Both the position numbers and the translations under genes were made by a program. From Ceratothoa steindachneri (Eukaryota > Arthropoda > Malacostraca > Isopoda > Cymothoidae), in contig OZ018327.1 in assembly GCA_963969495.1 (NCBI GenBank), positions 38,662,220 through 38,726,219 of the forward strand: a stretch of 64,000 nt of DNA, read 5' to 3'. A model generated the notes under the pieces. That model made no database searches, had not been told where the DNA came from, and saw only the letters and a program-made list of their open reading frames with translations. Below, piece after piece: positions 24,456-38,069 of the stretch (within the stretch, counting starts at the first letter, position 1; each line of letters begins with the position of its first letter).

Positions 24456-25769
24456 TTATAATTGCCCCATATTACTGTTGTACTTTGTTGGTACTATTTC
24501 TTAATCTCGTATTGAGAATAGTTACGACATTATTGATAAAATTAACTCCATTCCTTACTCTAAAAATTTCTGTCCTGTTAGTTTCGATTTTTGTTCTCTT
24601 TTTACTAAAGTGCCGGTAATCGATCTTTTCCCTTTCCTTAGGGATAAATTGAGTAACTTTGATATTCTTTTGCCTGTTAATAATTTCATTAAACTCATAT
24701 CATTTGTGTATTAAAAACTGTAAGTTACTTTTAATGGTAAATTTTACCTTCAAAAGTTTGGTTTAGCTATGGGAAATTGCTTATCTCCTGTCCTCTCAAA
24801 TCTATATGTGGAGTTTTTTGAAACTACTTTACTCCCCCACCATCATCGATTTTCCCCCATTTTGGTTCCGATATATAGACGATATTATTTGTTTGTGGCC
24901 TACTTCTAAGGATGTCGATGGTTTTCTTACTGAACTAAATTTTGGTTCACTCTATTAAATTTACCCTTGAACTAAAACAAAATGGTTCCTCCCGTTCTTC
25001 GATCTACTAATTCATAGGACTCCATTTGGGATTTAAATTTTTCGTCTATCGGAAGCCTACTAACGCTTGTTGCTACATTCATTTTTATTCGGGTCATTTT
25101 GATAAATTCCAAAGTTCTGTATTTACTTCAATGTTTCTCCGAAGGTTGCGGGTCGCAAGCCCAGAATTCTGGCATATTGAGATATCAAAGATCTTTGAAA
25201 TAGATAACAAACTCTGCTACCCCCCTCCCCCACAACTTTCGTGCCAAGTGCTTAGATTCGGTCATAAAGACGCTTGATAGAATTGAAATCCCTCCCTCAT
25301 TCAATTTTAAGAACTGCCTTTTTTACCGTTTTCTGAAGCCTTTTCCTTTCTTTCCCGTCTCCTGAAATGTTTCAACATTTCAGTCATATTTAAGTATGAG
25401 TCTACTATGTACAAAATGTTGGTTCAAAATAATAGCAAGAATATAGGCGGAGAAAGGGAGGGGGGGGGGATTCTCTCGGGGTTGCAGTTTGCCCTTCGTG
25501 TGACCAAACATAAATACAATATTGGACGAGGTGAAAGCAATAGTGCTTTCTTTGTTCAATTTCTTGAAAATAGTCATCCTATCAATTGGAATTCGGCTAA
25601 ATTTACTTACAGCTCAGGTGATTATTATGTTAAAATAAATATTGTTGAATGCTCGTTCATTAATTACACTCCTAATTTTAAACAAAATTGTCCATTTTAA
25701 ATCTTAGCCCTTTGATTTATTAAATTTCAAGTACTTTCGAACTTTGTTCAGCTCATTTTAAATGTCAGG

Positions 25770-25770
<1 letters not shown>
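24456..25770 (+). pseudogene. Penelope-like element 4 remnant (RT and GIY-YIG)
   Basis: Plus-strand broken frames give 'FGLAMGNCLSPVLSNLYVEFF' in part (24750-24810), a Tyr-Arg-Arg region where YIDD should be (24870), 'NGSSRSSIY'-type text, 'FFVYRKPTN' (25040), and at 25407-25700 a GIY-YIG C-terminus with 'HKYNIGRGESNSAF' and 'SHPINWNSAKF'. Catalytic residues are lost to frameshifts. The subtype differs from PLE1-3 and matches 11590-11960. The 3' end runs into (TA)n at 25772. Confidence 0.65.

Positions 25771-25771
<1 letters not shown>

Positions 25772-25839
<68 letters not shown>
25772..25839. repeat. (TA)n array after PLE4
   Basis: TA repeat directly following the PLE4 terminal segment. 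Confidence 0.95.
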
Positions 25840-25844
<5 letters not shown>

Positions 25845-26077
25845 AATTCCACAGGAACAATGAAAAGCAGATTCCAAGTACTTTTCGACTTTGTTCAGTT
25901 CATTCTCAATGAATATATAAAGAATTACTTTACAAGAATGGTATATATATAAGAAAACTAAGCGACGCTCCGCCCACGTACAACGAAAGGACACAAAATT
26001 GAGTAGGCGTGTAAAATAAAAAATATATATATATATATATATAGTATATATATTTCTTATTGAGAGATATATGCATA

Positions 26078-26165
<88 letters not shown>

Positions 26166-26292
26166 TACTCACGCGCTACTTTAACCATTTCGTTCTATTT
26201 GCTTATTAACACCAATCTGGTAGACTAAATCCTATAAAAATTTCCCAAACTTTCTTTCTTCTCATAAAATTCCTTTGATAGACAAGCTCTGA

Positions 26293-26354
<62 letters not shown>

Positions 26355-26667
26355 AAACACACATCAACGAACATTCACTTCATATAATGCTTCTCCCTTC
26401 AGAAACCCCATTGGTCACGCCCATCTTCTCTACACTTACAAAATAATCGGACATAACTCATACAGTCAAACTCACATTATCCACGCTTTACTTTGTACTC
26501 CATCCAAAGCGGAGGCTGTCCTCGGTGGATAGGAATCGCAAGTCTTCCCGTCCGTCGAGTTTAAAATAAAGTTATTTTCATCAACTTGTTTGTAAATCCA
26601 AATACGAACTTATTTGGTGCACACCCTCAAACGAACTTGAATCTCCACCTTGGATTCTTGTAGCATA

Positions 26668-26669
<2 letters not shown>
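25840..26669. other. repeat-rich spacer with PLE4 end copy, (TA)n and (CT)n
   Basis: 25872-25905 (CAAGTACTTTTCGACTTTG...) repeats the PLE4 terminal segment at 25729-25760, so two copies of that end flank the first (TA)n. Further (TA)n runs lie at 26022-26043 and 26091-26164 and a (CT)n run at 26295-26355. No gene. Confidence 0.7.

Positions 26670-26749
<80 letters not shown>
26670..26749. repeat. (TA)n array
   Basis: About 80 bp of TA beside the inverted PLE terminus that begins at 26750. Confidence 0.95.
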
Positions 26750-26753
<4 letters not shown>

Positions 26754-27660
26754 GGAAAATAAAAAATATTAGCAGAGAGATTGATATTTATTTATTACGA
26801 CCGACGTTTCCTTTCTTAATTTGGAACATGTTCAAGGGATTCTAGATAAATAATATAAGATTAGAAGTGAAAATTGATCTTTTTTTTTTAATGTTACATT
26901 TTTATGTAAATGTTGACATTATTAAATTAAACCAAACTAAAATAAGAAAATTACAATAATTAACAGTATTTATCAAGCTACCACAAAATTAAAATGATTG
27001 AGCCACATATGTTAAAGCGAACAAAAGGGGGATTTGAAGTATAGCAGAAAATGATACTCAACGAAGCTAATTTTATCTTATATTGCGGAATTCACTCGGA
27101 GTGTCAAGCAATGAGCGAGAAACGAAATTTAAAGTTACTTTCTGCGTCTACCAACAAGGAGGATGGAGGAGGGGAAGGGGTGTACATGTCTCAAATAAAT
27201 TATAATATTTTAAGCAAAAGCATAGACTGGGCAGAAAAGAGGATAAAAAAAATTCTTTTGAGATCGACTGAACAGCATGTTAATAATTTCGTATTTAAAA
27301 AAGAACTATATTGGAAAGTGATTTGTTTGGGGAATATATGACCTATAGTATTATGATTAATGTATATATAATTAAACTTAAGCTAATGGTAAAATATTGC
27401 TTAAAATATCCTTTAAAGAGGTGTACTAACGGGATGTGGATGGGCCAATAAATGGAAGTTTTATAAAAATCTTTTGTTTTGAAATTTCATGGTATACAGT
27501 ATCTGATTTATATAGTCTATTGAGGAATTCTTTTAGGTATTTATCTGAAAAATGGATAGGATACATGTTATATCTAAAATAAATTCTCACATATTCAATT
27601 TCGTTTTTTGAACTCTATCTAGTTAGATATGATTTTGGATATCCGAAATCTTGCAGCTTT
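26750..27660 (-). pseudogene. PLE remnant, 3' terminus and RT thumb (minus)
   Basis: Read on the minus strand, the terminus next to (TA)n has CATGTTCCAAATTAAGAAAG then GAAACGTCGGTCG, resembling the GAAAC-containing ends of the other PLEs. At 27560-27420 the minus strand encodes 'KYLKEFLNRLYKSDTVY' and 'KIFIKLPFIGPS', the PLE thumb. The same segment occurs on the plus strand at 48110-48240 at clearly high similarity. Everything between is broken. Confidence 0.6.
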
Positions 27661-28089
27661 TATACAACGTATTTGTATATTAGTTTAAAAAAACAGATTT
27701 TATCTCAGAGATAATTATATCGATTAAAATTGAGGTTAGCCTTAATGCTAAGTGCTTGCTTACATGCCTTCTCGCTTTCAGCTCTTGGCGCCGGCTAGTT
27801 ACGGTGCAAAAAGGAAACCGAGTGCGTAAGGCTTCCCTACCGGTATATAGCCTCTCTTTTGTCGAGACTTTTGACATCCCCACAGATACTGTGTTCCTTG
27901 CATCCCCAAGCTAAATGTAAGGGGATCTCAGAGCAACAGATAGCCCTAGAGATACTATGTTATGGCCCACCGACGTGTGGATACGTCCTGGTACATTACC
28001 AAATCCTGACCTATTTCCTCGTGGTACACCCTTGGCTGGAATGAGGCTAGGAGAAGGAAAATTCCAAAATTAAACCACCTTTTGTCTTG
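27661..28089. other. no gene seen
   Basis: No coding signal. May include the 5' untranslated part of the following LINE. Confidence 0.4.
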
Positions 28090-29969
28090 TAGGGATGATG
28101 GTAGCGCACCATCACTGGGCGTTGGAACTGCTTTCCAAGCAGTCACCGGCCAAGGCGGAGGAGCCTGCTTTGGGCCAACGGCTATGTGCTTAGTAGCAAG
28201 GTTACCTTCTAAGGAGATACCTGCTGGGGTATAGGAGAGTTAACTCCAGGAAAAAAATCCGTGGAAGAGACTCGGATTCCTCACCGCATCGCAAAGCACC
28301 CTAGGATAGTCGAGGCAAGCCAAAGAATGAACAGAGTGAACGGCCTAATGGGGAACATATCAGATTTCAATGTTACCTCATCCAGTCGGAATAACTATGA
28401 TCAACAGTTAGCTTCTGATCGTCAACCCATTACTGTTGAAAGTGATCTGAAAGATGGTAGAATGCAAGTCAATGATCGTATATGAGTGAGTACATGGAAC
28501 ATAATCCCTTTATATCAATCAGGAAATTTTGAAAACCCAAAATAAAAAATGCCTGAACTAAAAGTAGCCATTATGGAGCTAAGTGAAGGAAGGTGGGAAG
28601 GTTCAGGGATTTGCTAGGACAATAAAGTTACTTTCATTTACAGCGGTGAAGATACACATCAGAAGGGAGTAGGGGTCATGATGGTGACAAAGGGGGCTAA
28701 AAATGTAACTGTCTATTGGGAAATATCTGAAACATTTATACTAGTACAACTGGTGTGGAAACAACTCAGCTTACATATAATTCAAGTTTATGCACTCACA
28801 TGTGGCTATTCTAAAGAGGAAATTGATTAATTTTATGAATCAATATCAGTAACTGAGGCAAAGAAGATGTGCAAGAAACATGACTTAACATTTGTTATGG
28901 GAGATTTAAACGCTAAAATTGGGAGGGGAAGTTATGGGGATGTAGTATGAAACTTCGGTCTTGGAAACAGAAAGGAAAGAGGGGACAAATGGATTGAGTG
29001 GTATAGTGCAAAAAACAGATAATTACAAACTTATTCGAAGATTATGGACATGGAAAACTCCTGGGGAGGGACGAAGTAAAAATAAAATAGACTATATAAC
29101 CGTTAGTGGTGTTCTGGGGTGCGATCATGTCCCCAGTAATCGTAGAACTTAAGATAAAATTAAAAAGTGTAAAGAAAAAAAGAACTCAACCTAAGAAAGA
29201 TCTACAGACATTACATAATAGTGACATAAAAGAAAAATATTCTGTACAAGTACAGAATAGATTTCAACTACTATATGCAGAAGAACAAGAAAATGAAGCT
29301 GTGGAAAGTGAAGTAGAAAAGGAAGGAAAAAGTATACAAGATGCACTGGTAGAGAATGGCAAAGAAATTGGCTCAAATGTACAGAGAAGAGAGAGAGAGA
29401 CAAATGTGGATGACCGAAAAAATTTTTGTCATCCAAAAATAAAAGGAAATCAAGTCATTTATAACAGGTTAGATAAGGAGATAAGGGGTAAATGCAAAGA
29501 AAGAAAGGAATAATGGATATAGCAAATATGTGTAGAAGTAGAACAAATGAAAAAAGTGAACACAAATGTAAGAGTGAGTGAAAGAGATCTCTGGGAAGAG
29601 AAGAATTACAAGAAGTTCTACAGTCAAGGATAAAGACGGGAATATTCTGATGGACTGTAAGGATGTGCTTGCAAGATGGATGGAGTATGAAAGAGAGTGG
29701 AACTCAGAGTATGACGGGGAACTAGAAGGACCAGAGATACTGAGGTAAGAAATAGTACATGCAATGAAGATATGAAGAGCATAAAAGCAACAGAGAGTTA
29801 TGAAATAGCCATAAAAATGATCAAAGGAGCAGGCATCATACAAATAGACAAAATAAACAACAAGAATATACAATAATGGATACATACCTGAACGAATGCA
29901 AGAATCCACTAACATAACCAGACTCAAAAAGACAGGAGCAACAGAATGTTCAGAACACAGAACCCTTAG
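28090..29969 (+). pseudogene. LINE ORF2, 5' half (AP-endonuclease and start of RT)
   Basis: The 5' leader carries CCAAGGCGGAGGAGCC-type GC-rich text (28150). Then come 'VSTWN' (28486), 'AIMELSEGRWEGSG', 'GVGVMMVTKGAKN', 'IIQVYAL' and 'LTFVMGDLNAKIG' (28890-28925): the ordered AP-endonuclease motifs of the LINE type often annotated as craniofacial development protein 2-like. Downstream frames are broken (29106-29513 lysine-rich), reaching 'TECSEHRTL' at 29938-29968, the start of the RT fingers. The sequence is then cut at TTAG (29966-29969) by the LTR element. The rest lies at 42168-43412. Confidence 0.8.
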
Positions 29970-30245
29970 TGTAGCAACTGCCCATAATATGCGTATTTCC
30001 TCAAAAGTAATATATAAACATGTGAATACTTTTAAAATATATATGTAATTAATAATAAGAAATGTCTCACAAATAAATAATTTGAGCCTAAGTAAGGAAA
30101 AATAATATAAAATCATGTTTTCTCCAGCTATAGGCAGATTATCACGTGATGCTTGTTTGCTTGTTAGCCAATATTATTTTCTAATATCAAAGACACGAGA
30201 GGCGGCTCTTCGAACGTTTTTTTTTAAACGATTCGTAGCATAAAT

Positions 30246-31208
<963 letters not shown>

Positions 31209-31210
31209 TA

Positions 31211-31284
<74 letters not shown>
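31211..31284. repeat. (TA)n array right of mariner copy 1
   Basis: TA repeat starting at the mariner's right terminus, interrupted by TG near 31217 and 31283. Confidence 0.95.
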
Positions 31285-31291
<7 letters not shown>

Positions 31292-31604
31292 TTTGCTCAA
31301 CCTTTATTTTAATATTATTATTACTAAACATTCTCTATTTTTGTTTTGTATATTCTTTTGCCAAGTAACCTTTTGTGATTAGTATTATTATTCAGTATCC
31401 CCTTTTGTCTTTTTTATTAGTGAGAAATAAATTCACTTTTTTATAAGCCTCGCTGTTATTCCGCTTACCTAAAATTTAGAAAGGAATAATTTCAGTGGAT
31501 TGCCAACCTTATCAAACTTTCGTTTTCATCTTTAACTATATTTTACACAGAGTAGAGTTATCTATCTAGGCAAGTTAACGTCCTAAACACTCTTGTCGTC
31601 AAAA

Positions 31605-31621
31605 TTTGGTGCCCCCAGACC
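31605..31621 (+). promoter_or_regulatory. putative primer-binding site
   Basis: TTTGGTGCCCCCAGACC immediately downstream of the 5' LTR. TGGTGCC-type strings are common at this place in Gypsy elements, where a tRNA 3' end primes minus-strand synthesis. The tRNA was not identified. Confidence 0.4.
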
Positions 31622-32080
31622 CTATTTAATTTTAATTCATTTAGTATTCTAAATTTTCCTTCAACCCTTATCGTTATTAGCATTCATTTTTCTTTTCTAC
31701 TCCTCAACGTAAACGTGTATAGCCAGTATATTAAATATGACTCTGTATAGTCACAGGATTTTATTTTAAATAATCGGCACTCTTTGTTTTGAGACCGCCG
31801 CCATTATGGGATCACTTACAATCTCAGAATTCTTCCTCCACACGAGTCTCTTCGTTTTTTGGCCGCCACTAAAAATATTTTCAATCTACTTGATATTATT
31901 GCATCCTTTTTATAAATTCAATTGCATTCATTCTCATAATAACATAAATAATTAGTTGAAACTTCTTAATAAGAAAAATGTAAATTTCTTTGAGGCAGCC
32001 CCAATTTATCTCTTGCATTTTTATTCACAAATACCACGCACTTTCATACTAATTAAGGACCACGATGGTTTTTTAAAATA

Positions 32081-33280
32081 ATGGCTGCGCCGACCAACTC
32101 GACCATGACCATCTCTCAGAGTCGCCTCACTACAACGACGCCCACCACTTTCTCCAATATTGCATCTGCAAACATCGTTAATTTTCCGTGCAAGATGGAC
32201 AGTTCCGAATCCTTCCTCCCTCCATCGTCCTTCCAAAATTCGATTCTGGCAATCCAATAGCTTGGCTTGAGATGTGAGAGATAATATTAAGGCATCACGC
32301 CATCACTGACCAGAATCGGCTCTTATATATAACTCAGAATGTGTCCCTAAGTATTTTCACTCTTTTTAAGGACATTCTACTTGAAAGCGGGAGGATAGGA
32401 GCTTGGGGACAATTAAATGAAGCTTTTTGGAATTAGTTCGGGAGATCACAGGTGGAGGATTTGAGGGAGCTTCTTAATACCCAGCAAATGGGTGATTGGC
32501 GTCCCACGCGTTTTCTTGAGCACCTGAAAGATCTAATTCGAACAAAGGAGCTCAATTAGAATTTTTTGACTTTCTGTTCACCGAAATATTTATGCGTGGG
32601 ATCCCCGAGAATATTAGGCCCCTCATCCTCATGGCGTCACCCACTAATGTGGAGGAGCTGGCCAAGGCTGCCCATGAGCTGTATATTAATCCTTATGTTA
32701 GCTGGGAAATGTCCCAAATTTCCAAGATCCATCCCTTAATCTATCAATTTCGCAAGTTCAGTTATCGAAGGAGTCTTCAGCCAACCGGCCAGAGCCCCAC
32801 GTAATACCCTCCCCCCCTGGCGCATGACCTTGCCGCCCTGCTGGACAGGATATAGAGAAGGATCTTCGTGCCCTAAAGGTGCGGCAGGGGTTGCAGCGAG
32901 AGCATAGTCATGAGCAGGGTGGACGGGAAGGCAGGCGCCTTTCTTCCTCCCGATAAAGAAACCAACGAGGGATCTCCAGCTGAAGAGGTGAGGCAAGGCA
33001 GAATCATTCTAATTTTTGACACTATTCCGCCTATCCTGCCAATATTCCTCACTCTCAGGGTCTCTTCTAGCATCATACTAAATATGGTAACAACGCTGTA
33101 CATTGTACACAGCCTTGTAATTTCTATCACGCATTCAATCCTCGTTTTCCTAATTTTCATACTCTAACCAGTCATGCTGCTTATAATGTTTCATTTCTCC
33201 AATCTTCCAAATGGTGCTTGTACTATAACAAATTTTGTGCACATGCATAAAAATGCATACAGCCATGCACATGAGTTTTT
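32081..33280 (+). pseudogene. Gypsy gag remnant
   Basis: From ATG 32081 ('MAAPTNSTMTISQSRLTTTT'), frames jump but give 'DSSESFLPPSSF', a matrix/capsid region with 'HHAITDQNRLY', 'RELLNTQQMGDWRPTRFLEH', and in 32592-32804 'MRGIPENIRPLILMASPTN', the conserved capsid pattern 'R.LPE.IR..L.....'. Near 33095 'YGNNAVHCTQPCNF' matches the C-terminal Cys/His stretch of this gag type. Known role: RNA packaging in the particle. Broken by several frameshifts and cut by the LINE insertion at about 33290. Confidence 0.7.
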
Positions 33281-33495
33281 CTACCCCAACTTCACCTCCT
33301 TTGAATTCACCACAACATTATTATTATTATTCTGAGAGCTACCAAAGCCTCCCTCCAGAGTGCAAAAACAACTGCTAAATTGAGTCCACACAAAATACCA
33401 AAATGGTACTGAAGAGAGGCAAAGGCAGCCATGATGAAAGTGAAGGGCTAATAGTTAACCCAGATGAAAAAGAAATATGAGAAGATGAGAAAAAG

Positions 33496-33777
33496 CTACT
33501 GTTTCAAAAATGCATTCACACAGGACTTAAATGAAGAAATATCCCTTGAAGGTACAATCTCGCTGGGTAAAGCATTCCACGTTTTAATGAACCATCGCAT
33601 AAAACACCGTGAAAACTGTGTCGTACTAACATTCATCAAATTCATAGCCAAGTCATTAAGATTAAGAGCAAACCTTGTCACGCAAACTGGATTAAAAGAA
33701 ACAGGCAGAGCTGCGTGCAACGGATTCTGAATACCATTAAATACCTTAAAAAATGCTAAGGGGACCAACGTGAACAC
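33496..33777 (-). pseudogene. LINE ORF2 C-terminus
   Basis: Minus frame of 93 codons ending 'WNALPSEIVPSRDISSFKSC', the conserved C-terminal segment of CR1/Jockey-group ORF2 (WN.LP..iv...s...FK..l). It follows the RT after a broken stretch. Confidence 0.75.
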
Positions 33778-34064
33778 CGATAATCCAAATCAATGGACAG
33801 AGCTGGTGATATAAACTTAATTGAGTCCAACGCTCAGTCCAATAACTTGAGATGGCAATTAGCAGGAGACAGGAGCACAATACTCAAAATTAGGCAGAAT
33901 GAAGGCATAAAAAGACTTAATAACTGTAGAATCACAAGCAAAAGTTTTGTTACACTTACGAAGTATTCCAGTCATCTGTGAAATTGCAGAGGACAAGAAA
34001 CGAATGTGCTTCTCAAAAGTTAGCTTCGAGTCAAGAATTACTCCAAGAAGACGTAAATAATCTA

Positions 34065-35339
34065 CTAACTAAATAAGTTCACCTGATATGTACAAACTGG
34101 GATGAGCTGGATCCAGTGTACTGGATCTACTAATGGTAATAAAATGCATCTTATTAGTTGACACGAAGAGTTAATCTTGGCTAAATCCCTATTTGGAGAT
34201 GCTGCAACTTCTCCTCTGTTATAAGGAGACTGAATTGAGAAGTACAAAGTTGTGTCATCGGCATACGACATCAGTTTATTTTCAAGGTTTATGCCCAAGT
34301 CAGAGGTGAAAATTATAAAAAATAAGGGACCAAAAATGCTCCCTTGTGGAACGCCTGAGACCACAGACACAGGAGCAGAATAGATCCCATCAACAGAAAC
34401 ACGCTGGGATCTATTTGTCAAAAAATTCTTAAAAATATTAACAAGGCTTTCACCAATACCATAAATTTGCATTTTATAAACTAGAGCCTTAGGATTAAAA
34501 ATGTCGAAGGCTGATCTGAAATCAATAGCTACAACATGCGACTTGTGCTCATGTTCCAAAGAGGACTGAAGTTCATGGGTCCGTGTTAGGAGTGCATCGC
34601 AAGTTCACAAACTCTTGCAGAACTCAAATTTGAATTAGGTATCACACCGATTTTATCACAATCGCTTAGCAAGGAGTCTCTCAAAAATCTTAGATAAGAT
34701 AGGTGTTATTGAAATGGGACGGTATTCAGATGATAAAGTTGAAGCCGGTGCTCCCTTTTGAATGGGAGTAATGTTGGCTTTACGCCAACAAGAAGGAAAA
34801 TAACCGGTCTTCAGAAGTAACCTAAAAACAACAGCCAAATTGGGTGCCAAAATGGGGGCGATCTTCTTGAAGAAAAAGGGGAAGTAGCCATCCGGGTCTG
34901 TCCCACCATAAGTATCCAGATCAAGAAGATACTTTTTAAGCTCAGTTAGTTGATTTAAAGGCAACAGCTTTTCACTTGGAAAAGGGGAAACAAGTCAAGG
35001 GAAGCGACAACTCCTGATCTTTCTGTATGTTTATAAACGTATTAGAAAGCAAATTAGCTTTATTTAAGGGCTCAACAGACATAGAACCATCCGGTTTACG
35101 TAGTTGAGACATACTCGAGTCCACACCAAACAATGAAGACTTAAGAGAGCCTCACCATTTGTGTGGCTGAGTAGCTTTAGCAAGAATATCCTGTAAATAG
35201 AAAGTATAGCAGCTTCAGCAGCATTATAAGTTTTCTGAGCCTCAGCTCTAAGAGCAACATAATTATCCCAAAGCAACTGGCTTCGATTGCGTCTCCACAT
35301 GTGGTAAGCAGCCTCCTTGTCATCAAAGGCACGCTGCAA
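34065..35339 (-). pseudogene. LINE reverse transcriptase
   Basis: 34964-34656: 'GGTDPDGYFPFFFKKIAPIL', 'SCWRKANITPIQKG' and 'EYRPISITPILSKIFERLL' (fingers). 34559-34065: 'AIDFRSAFDIFNPKALV' (palm A), 'SGVPQGSIFGPLFFIIFTSD' and catalytic 'SYADDTTLYF'. The missing linker and several frame changes disable it, but YADD is intact. 35339-35064 is the linker between endonuclease and RT. Confidence 0.85.
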
Positions 35340-35512
35340 TCATCGTCAAACCATGCTTTATCTTTAACGCGGGATTTAATTATTTAGCATGAAACCCTTC
35401 TATGTAGAATATTAAGAAGACAAGTTTGCAGAGCTAATACTGTGTCACTAGAATTAAAAATAGTATCCCACTGAATACAGTCAACCTCCATGCATATATT
35501 GTCCCAATTGAC

Positions 35513-36503
35513 TTAAGATTTGAGATATACCTGACGGGAGATGGTTATGTCAGGAACAGTGAATTGAAGACGAATTTTGCAATGGATGGCATTGTGATCA
35601 GAGGTACCTATGGAAACGAGAACAGAAGCCTCGACAACTGGTATGTCAGTCAAGACAATATCCAGGCAGTTCCCAGAATTGTGTGTATGACCCTGAATCA
35701 GCTGTTCACAGCCAGGCAAGTTCGATAAATCCAAAGCTGCAAGATCATTTCGATTGGTTGGTGATACAGAACCCAACCGATTTTGATGATGAGCGTTTAA
35801 GTCTCCAACAAAAATGAAGGATGCCTTTACATCAACAGACTGTATTGAGGCCATGGCAGTAAGCAGGCAGTCATACAAGTCGTTGTTGGCATCAGACTTT
35901 CTATAAAGTTCAAAAATGTAATGGTTTGATATTTGATGCAGACTTTTACAAGTTGCATCTCTTGGCAGTGACAGCAAAATCTAGGTTAAGCGTTGTGTAC
36001 TATAACCAGATTTAATGTAAACACACATACCACGGGCTCGAGGAAAAGAGTCCCTTCGTATAAGAGCAAGCTTATTAAAATTTGGTATAAGCATCTCTGA
36101 AGTATTTCTATGGTTGGAAACCAGAGTTTAAGAACAGAAAATTATGTCATAATTGGTAGCAGCCATCGTAAGATCTTTGAGATTCTTATGAAGTCCACGG
36201 ATATTAGAATATAGCATACGGTAACTTTTAGCAAGCTGCCTCTGTAGATAAGGATTCAACTCCACATCACCAGCCAATAGGAAGAGTCAAATTAAAATTA
36301 AAGCTCGATGAAAAGAATGAATTGCTATAAAGAAGGTAAATGAGAAAGAAATAAAAGGACCACTCAGATGGAGCCATCACATCTGAACAAGGCAAAAAAA
36401 TAACCCTTAAGGACGCCATATCCAAAGTGAAACAGTGGCAGTGGATTTTCAACGAAGAAAAGAAAGAGGAGCAAAGAGAAGGACAATCTCCTGGAAAATC
36501 CAC
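35513..36503 (-). pseudogene. LINE AP-endonuclease domain
   Basis: The minus strand gives 'MLYSNIRGLHKNLKDL' near 36215-36165 (endonuclease start), 'NYDIIFCS' and 'RARGMCVYI', then an intact frame 35977-35513 with 'FIFVGDLNAHHQNRLGS', 'LPGCEQLIQGHTHNSGNCLD' and 'IGTSDHNAIHCKI'. These are the GD.NAH, LD.VLTD and SDH catalytic motifs. A stop near 36120 breaks it. The domain nicks target DNA for target-primed reverse transcription. Confidence 0.8.
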
Positions 36504-36639
36504 CAGACAATCTATTCTTCTTCATCAACCTGCTAAAACCCCCTTGAAGAAAAAACAGGAGATTGTAAGACAGAACAGGAAAGATAAGTAAAGAAGGAGA
36601 AACTACAGTTTCTCCTTCCCAATTTTCAAACTCACCAAC

Positions 36640-38069
36640 CCAGCAGCATCCTTTAAACTAAAAACGCAAATTAAATGTTAGGTCTATCACCTCTTCAGGC
36701 TCAGCATTTCCTCAGATTAATCCACCTTTCAGCATTTATGACCCACTTTCTTGTTGACACTGGTGCGCAACGGAGTATCATTCCAACCTCTCGACAAAGC
36801 TTGTGCTGCTGACCTTGTCCTTAAAGACGCTAACACTTCGGATATAATGACATATGGAAGGCATAATCTTGAGCTCTCTCTTGGGTTACGTCGTGTTTTT
36901 CCATGGACATTCATCAAAATCCGAGGTTGACATTCCAATTTAGGGCCTTGATTTCCTCTCTGTTCACGACCTTTAGTCGATTCTCGAAATCACAAGCTTG
37001 TCGACCGAACTACTACTCTCACTGTTTCTGGTTCCGTTTTCCCCTTCTCAGAGTTCGCTCCTGTTTGTCTGTCTCCCCCCAGCCATCCCACACTTCTTGC
37101 GACTTGTAAAGGAATATCCTGGCCTTATTTTCTACCTCCAAAAGACTTGCCTATCAAACACAATTTGGTTCTAAGGATAGACACGACAGGAGGGAGGGCC
37201 TTTATTCTCACGCCCCCGTCGACTAGGCCCAGATAGACTCGCCTTAATGATGTCGGAGTTAAAGTTTATGGTGGAGGCCGGCATAGCTTGTCCTTCTACC
37301 TCTACTTGGGCTTCATCGCTTCACAAAGTACCAAAGTCTACGCAGGGTGAGTTCAGAGCTGTGGGGAATTACAGGCGACTCAATGTGTGTACCACTCCAG
37401 ATAGATATCCTCTCGCCTATCTGTTGGATTTCAACTCCTCTTTCTTCGGTTGTTTGATCTTTTCTCGACTCGATCTGGTTCCTGCTTTTAACCAGAACCC
37501 TATTCATCCAGATGAAGTCCGAAAGACAGCTATCACCACACCATTTGGTTTATTTGTCACGCTCCGCATGCCATATGGCCTTCGTAACAATGGAATGACC
37601 TTCCAACGTTTTGTGGATCAGGTTCTGAGAGATCTCTTCTTCGTATTTTGTTACATAGACGAGCTCCTGATAGCATTTTCGTCTTTAGAGGAGCATCGCT
37701 CTCACCTTGGTCAGGTTTTCACTTGTTTATAAGAGTATGGTATCGTACTCAACACTTCTAAGTGTCTTTCCGGTGTCACACAACTCTCTTTCTTGGGACA
37801 CCACATTTCCCCTGACGGAATTCGTCCTCTCGAGAATAAAGTTGCTGTTATTCGGGATTTCCCTCGACCTTCTTGACTCAATCAACTTCGTTGGTTCTGT
37901 GGTATGGTAATCTTTTACCACATATTTATTCCCAACGTTTCCAGCATCATGCAATCTCTCTACACTCTACTTTTAAACTCGAAGAACTTTCCTCTATCCT
38001 GGTCTTCCGAAGCGTGCGAGGCTTTCTATCGCACGAAAAAATCTATTGCCTCCGCTGTTTCTCTGGCCC
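36640..38069 (+). pseudogene. Gypsy pol remnant: protease, RT, partial RNase H; no integrase
   Basis: Protease at 36735-36785 with 'FLVDTGAQRSIIPTS' (DTGA active site). RT in the open frame 37247-37732: 'GIACPSTSTWASSLHKVPK', 'FSRLDLVPAFNQNPIHPDEV', 'KTAITTPFGLF', 'MPYGLRNNGMTFQRFVDQVL' and 'FCYIDELLIA', where the catalytic YIDD is YIDE. Then connection and RNase H pieces to 38069 ('SEACEAFYRTKKSIASAV'). Sequence then enters the 3' LTR, so the rest of RNase H and all integrase are deleted. The interior is inactive. Confidence 0.85.

Larger units (their letters stand above)
33290..36620 (-). mobile_element. LINE (Jockey/CR1 group) inserted between gag and pol
   Basis: On the minus strand: 5' region and AP-endonuclease (36500-35513), linker (35339-35064), RT (34964-34065), C-terminus (33777-33496), then an (AAT)n tail near 33317-33335. 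Its presence between the Gypsy gag and protease on the opposite strand shows it landed after the LTR element. Length of about 3.3 kb is close to a full ORF2 without an ORF1. Confidence 0.8.
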
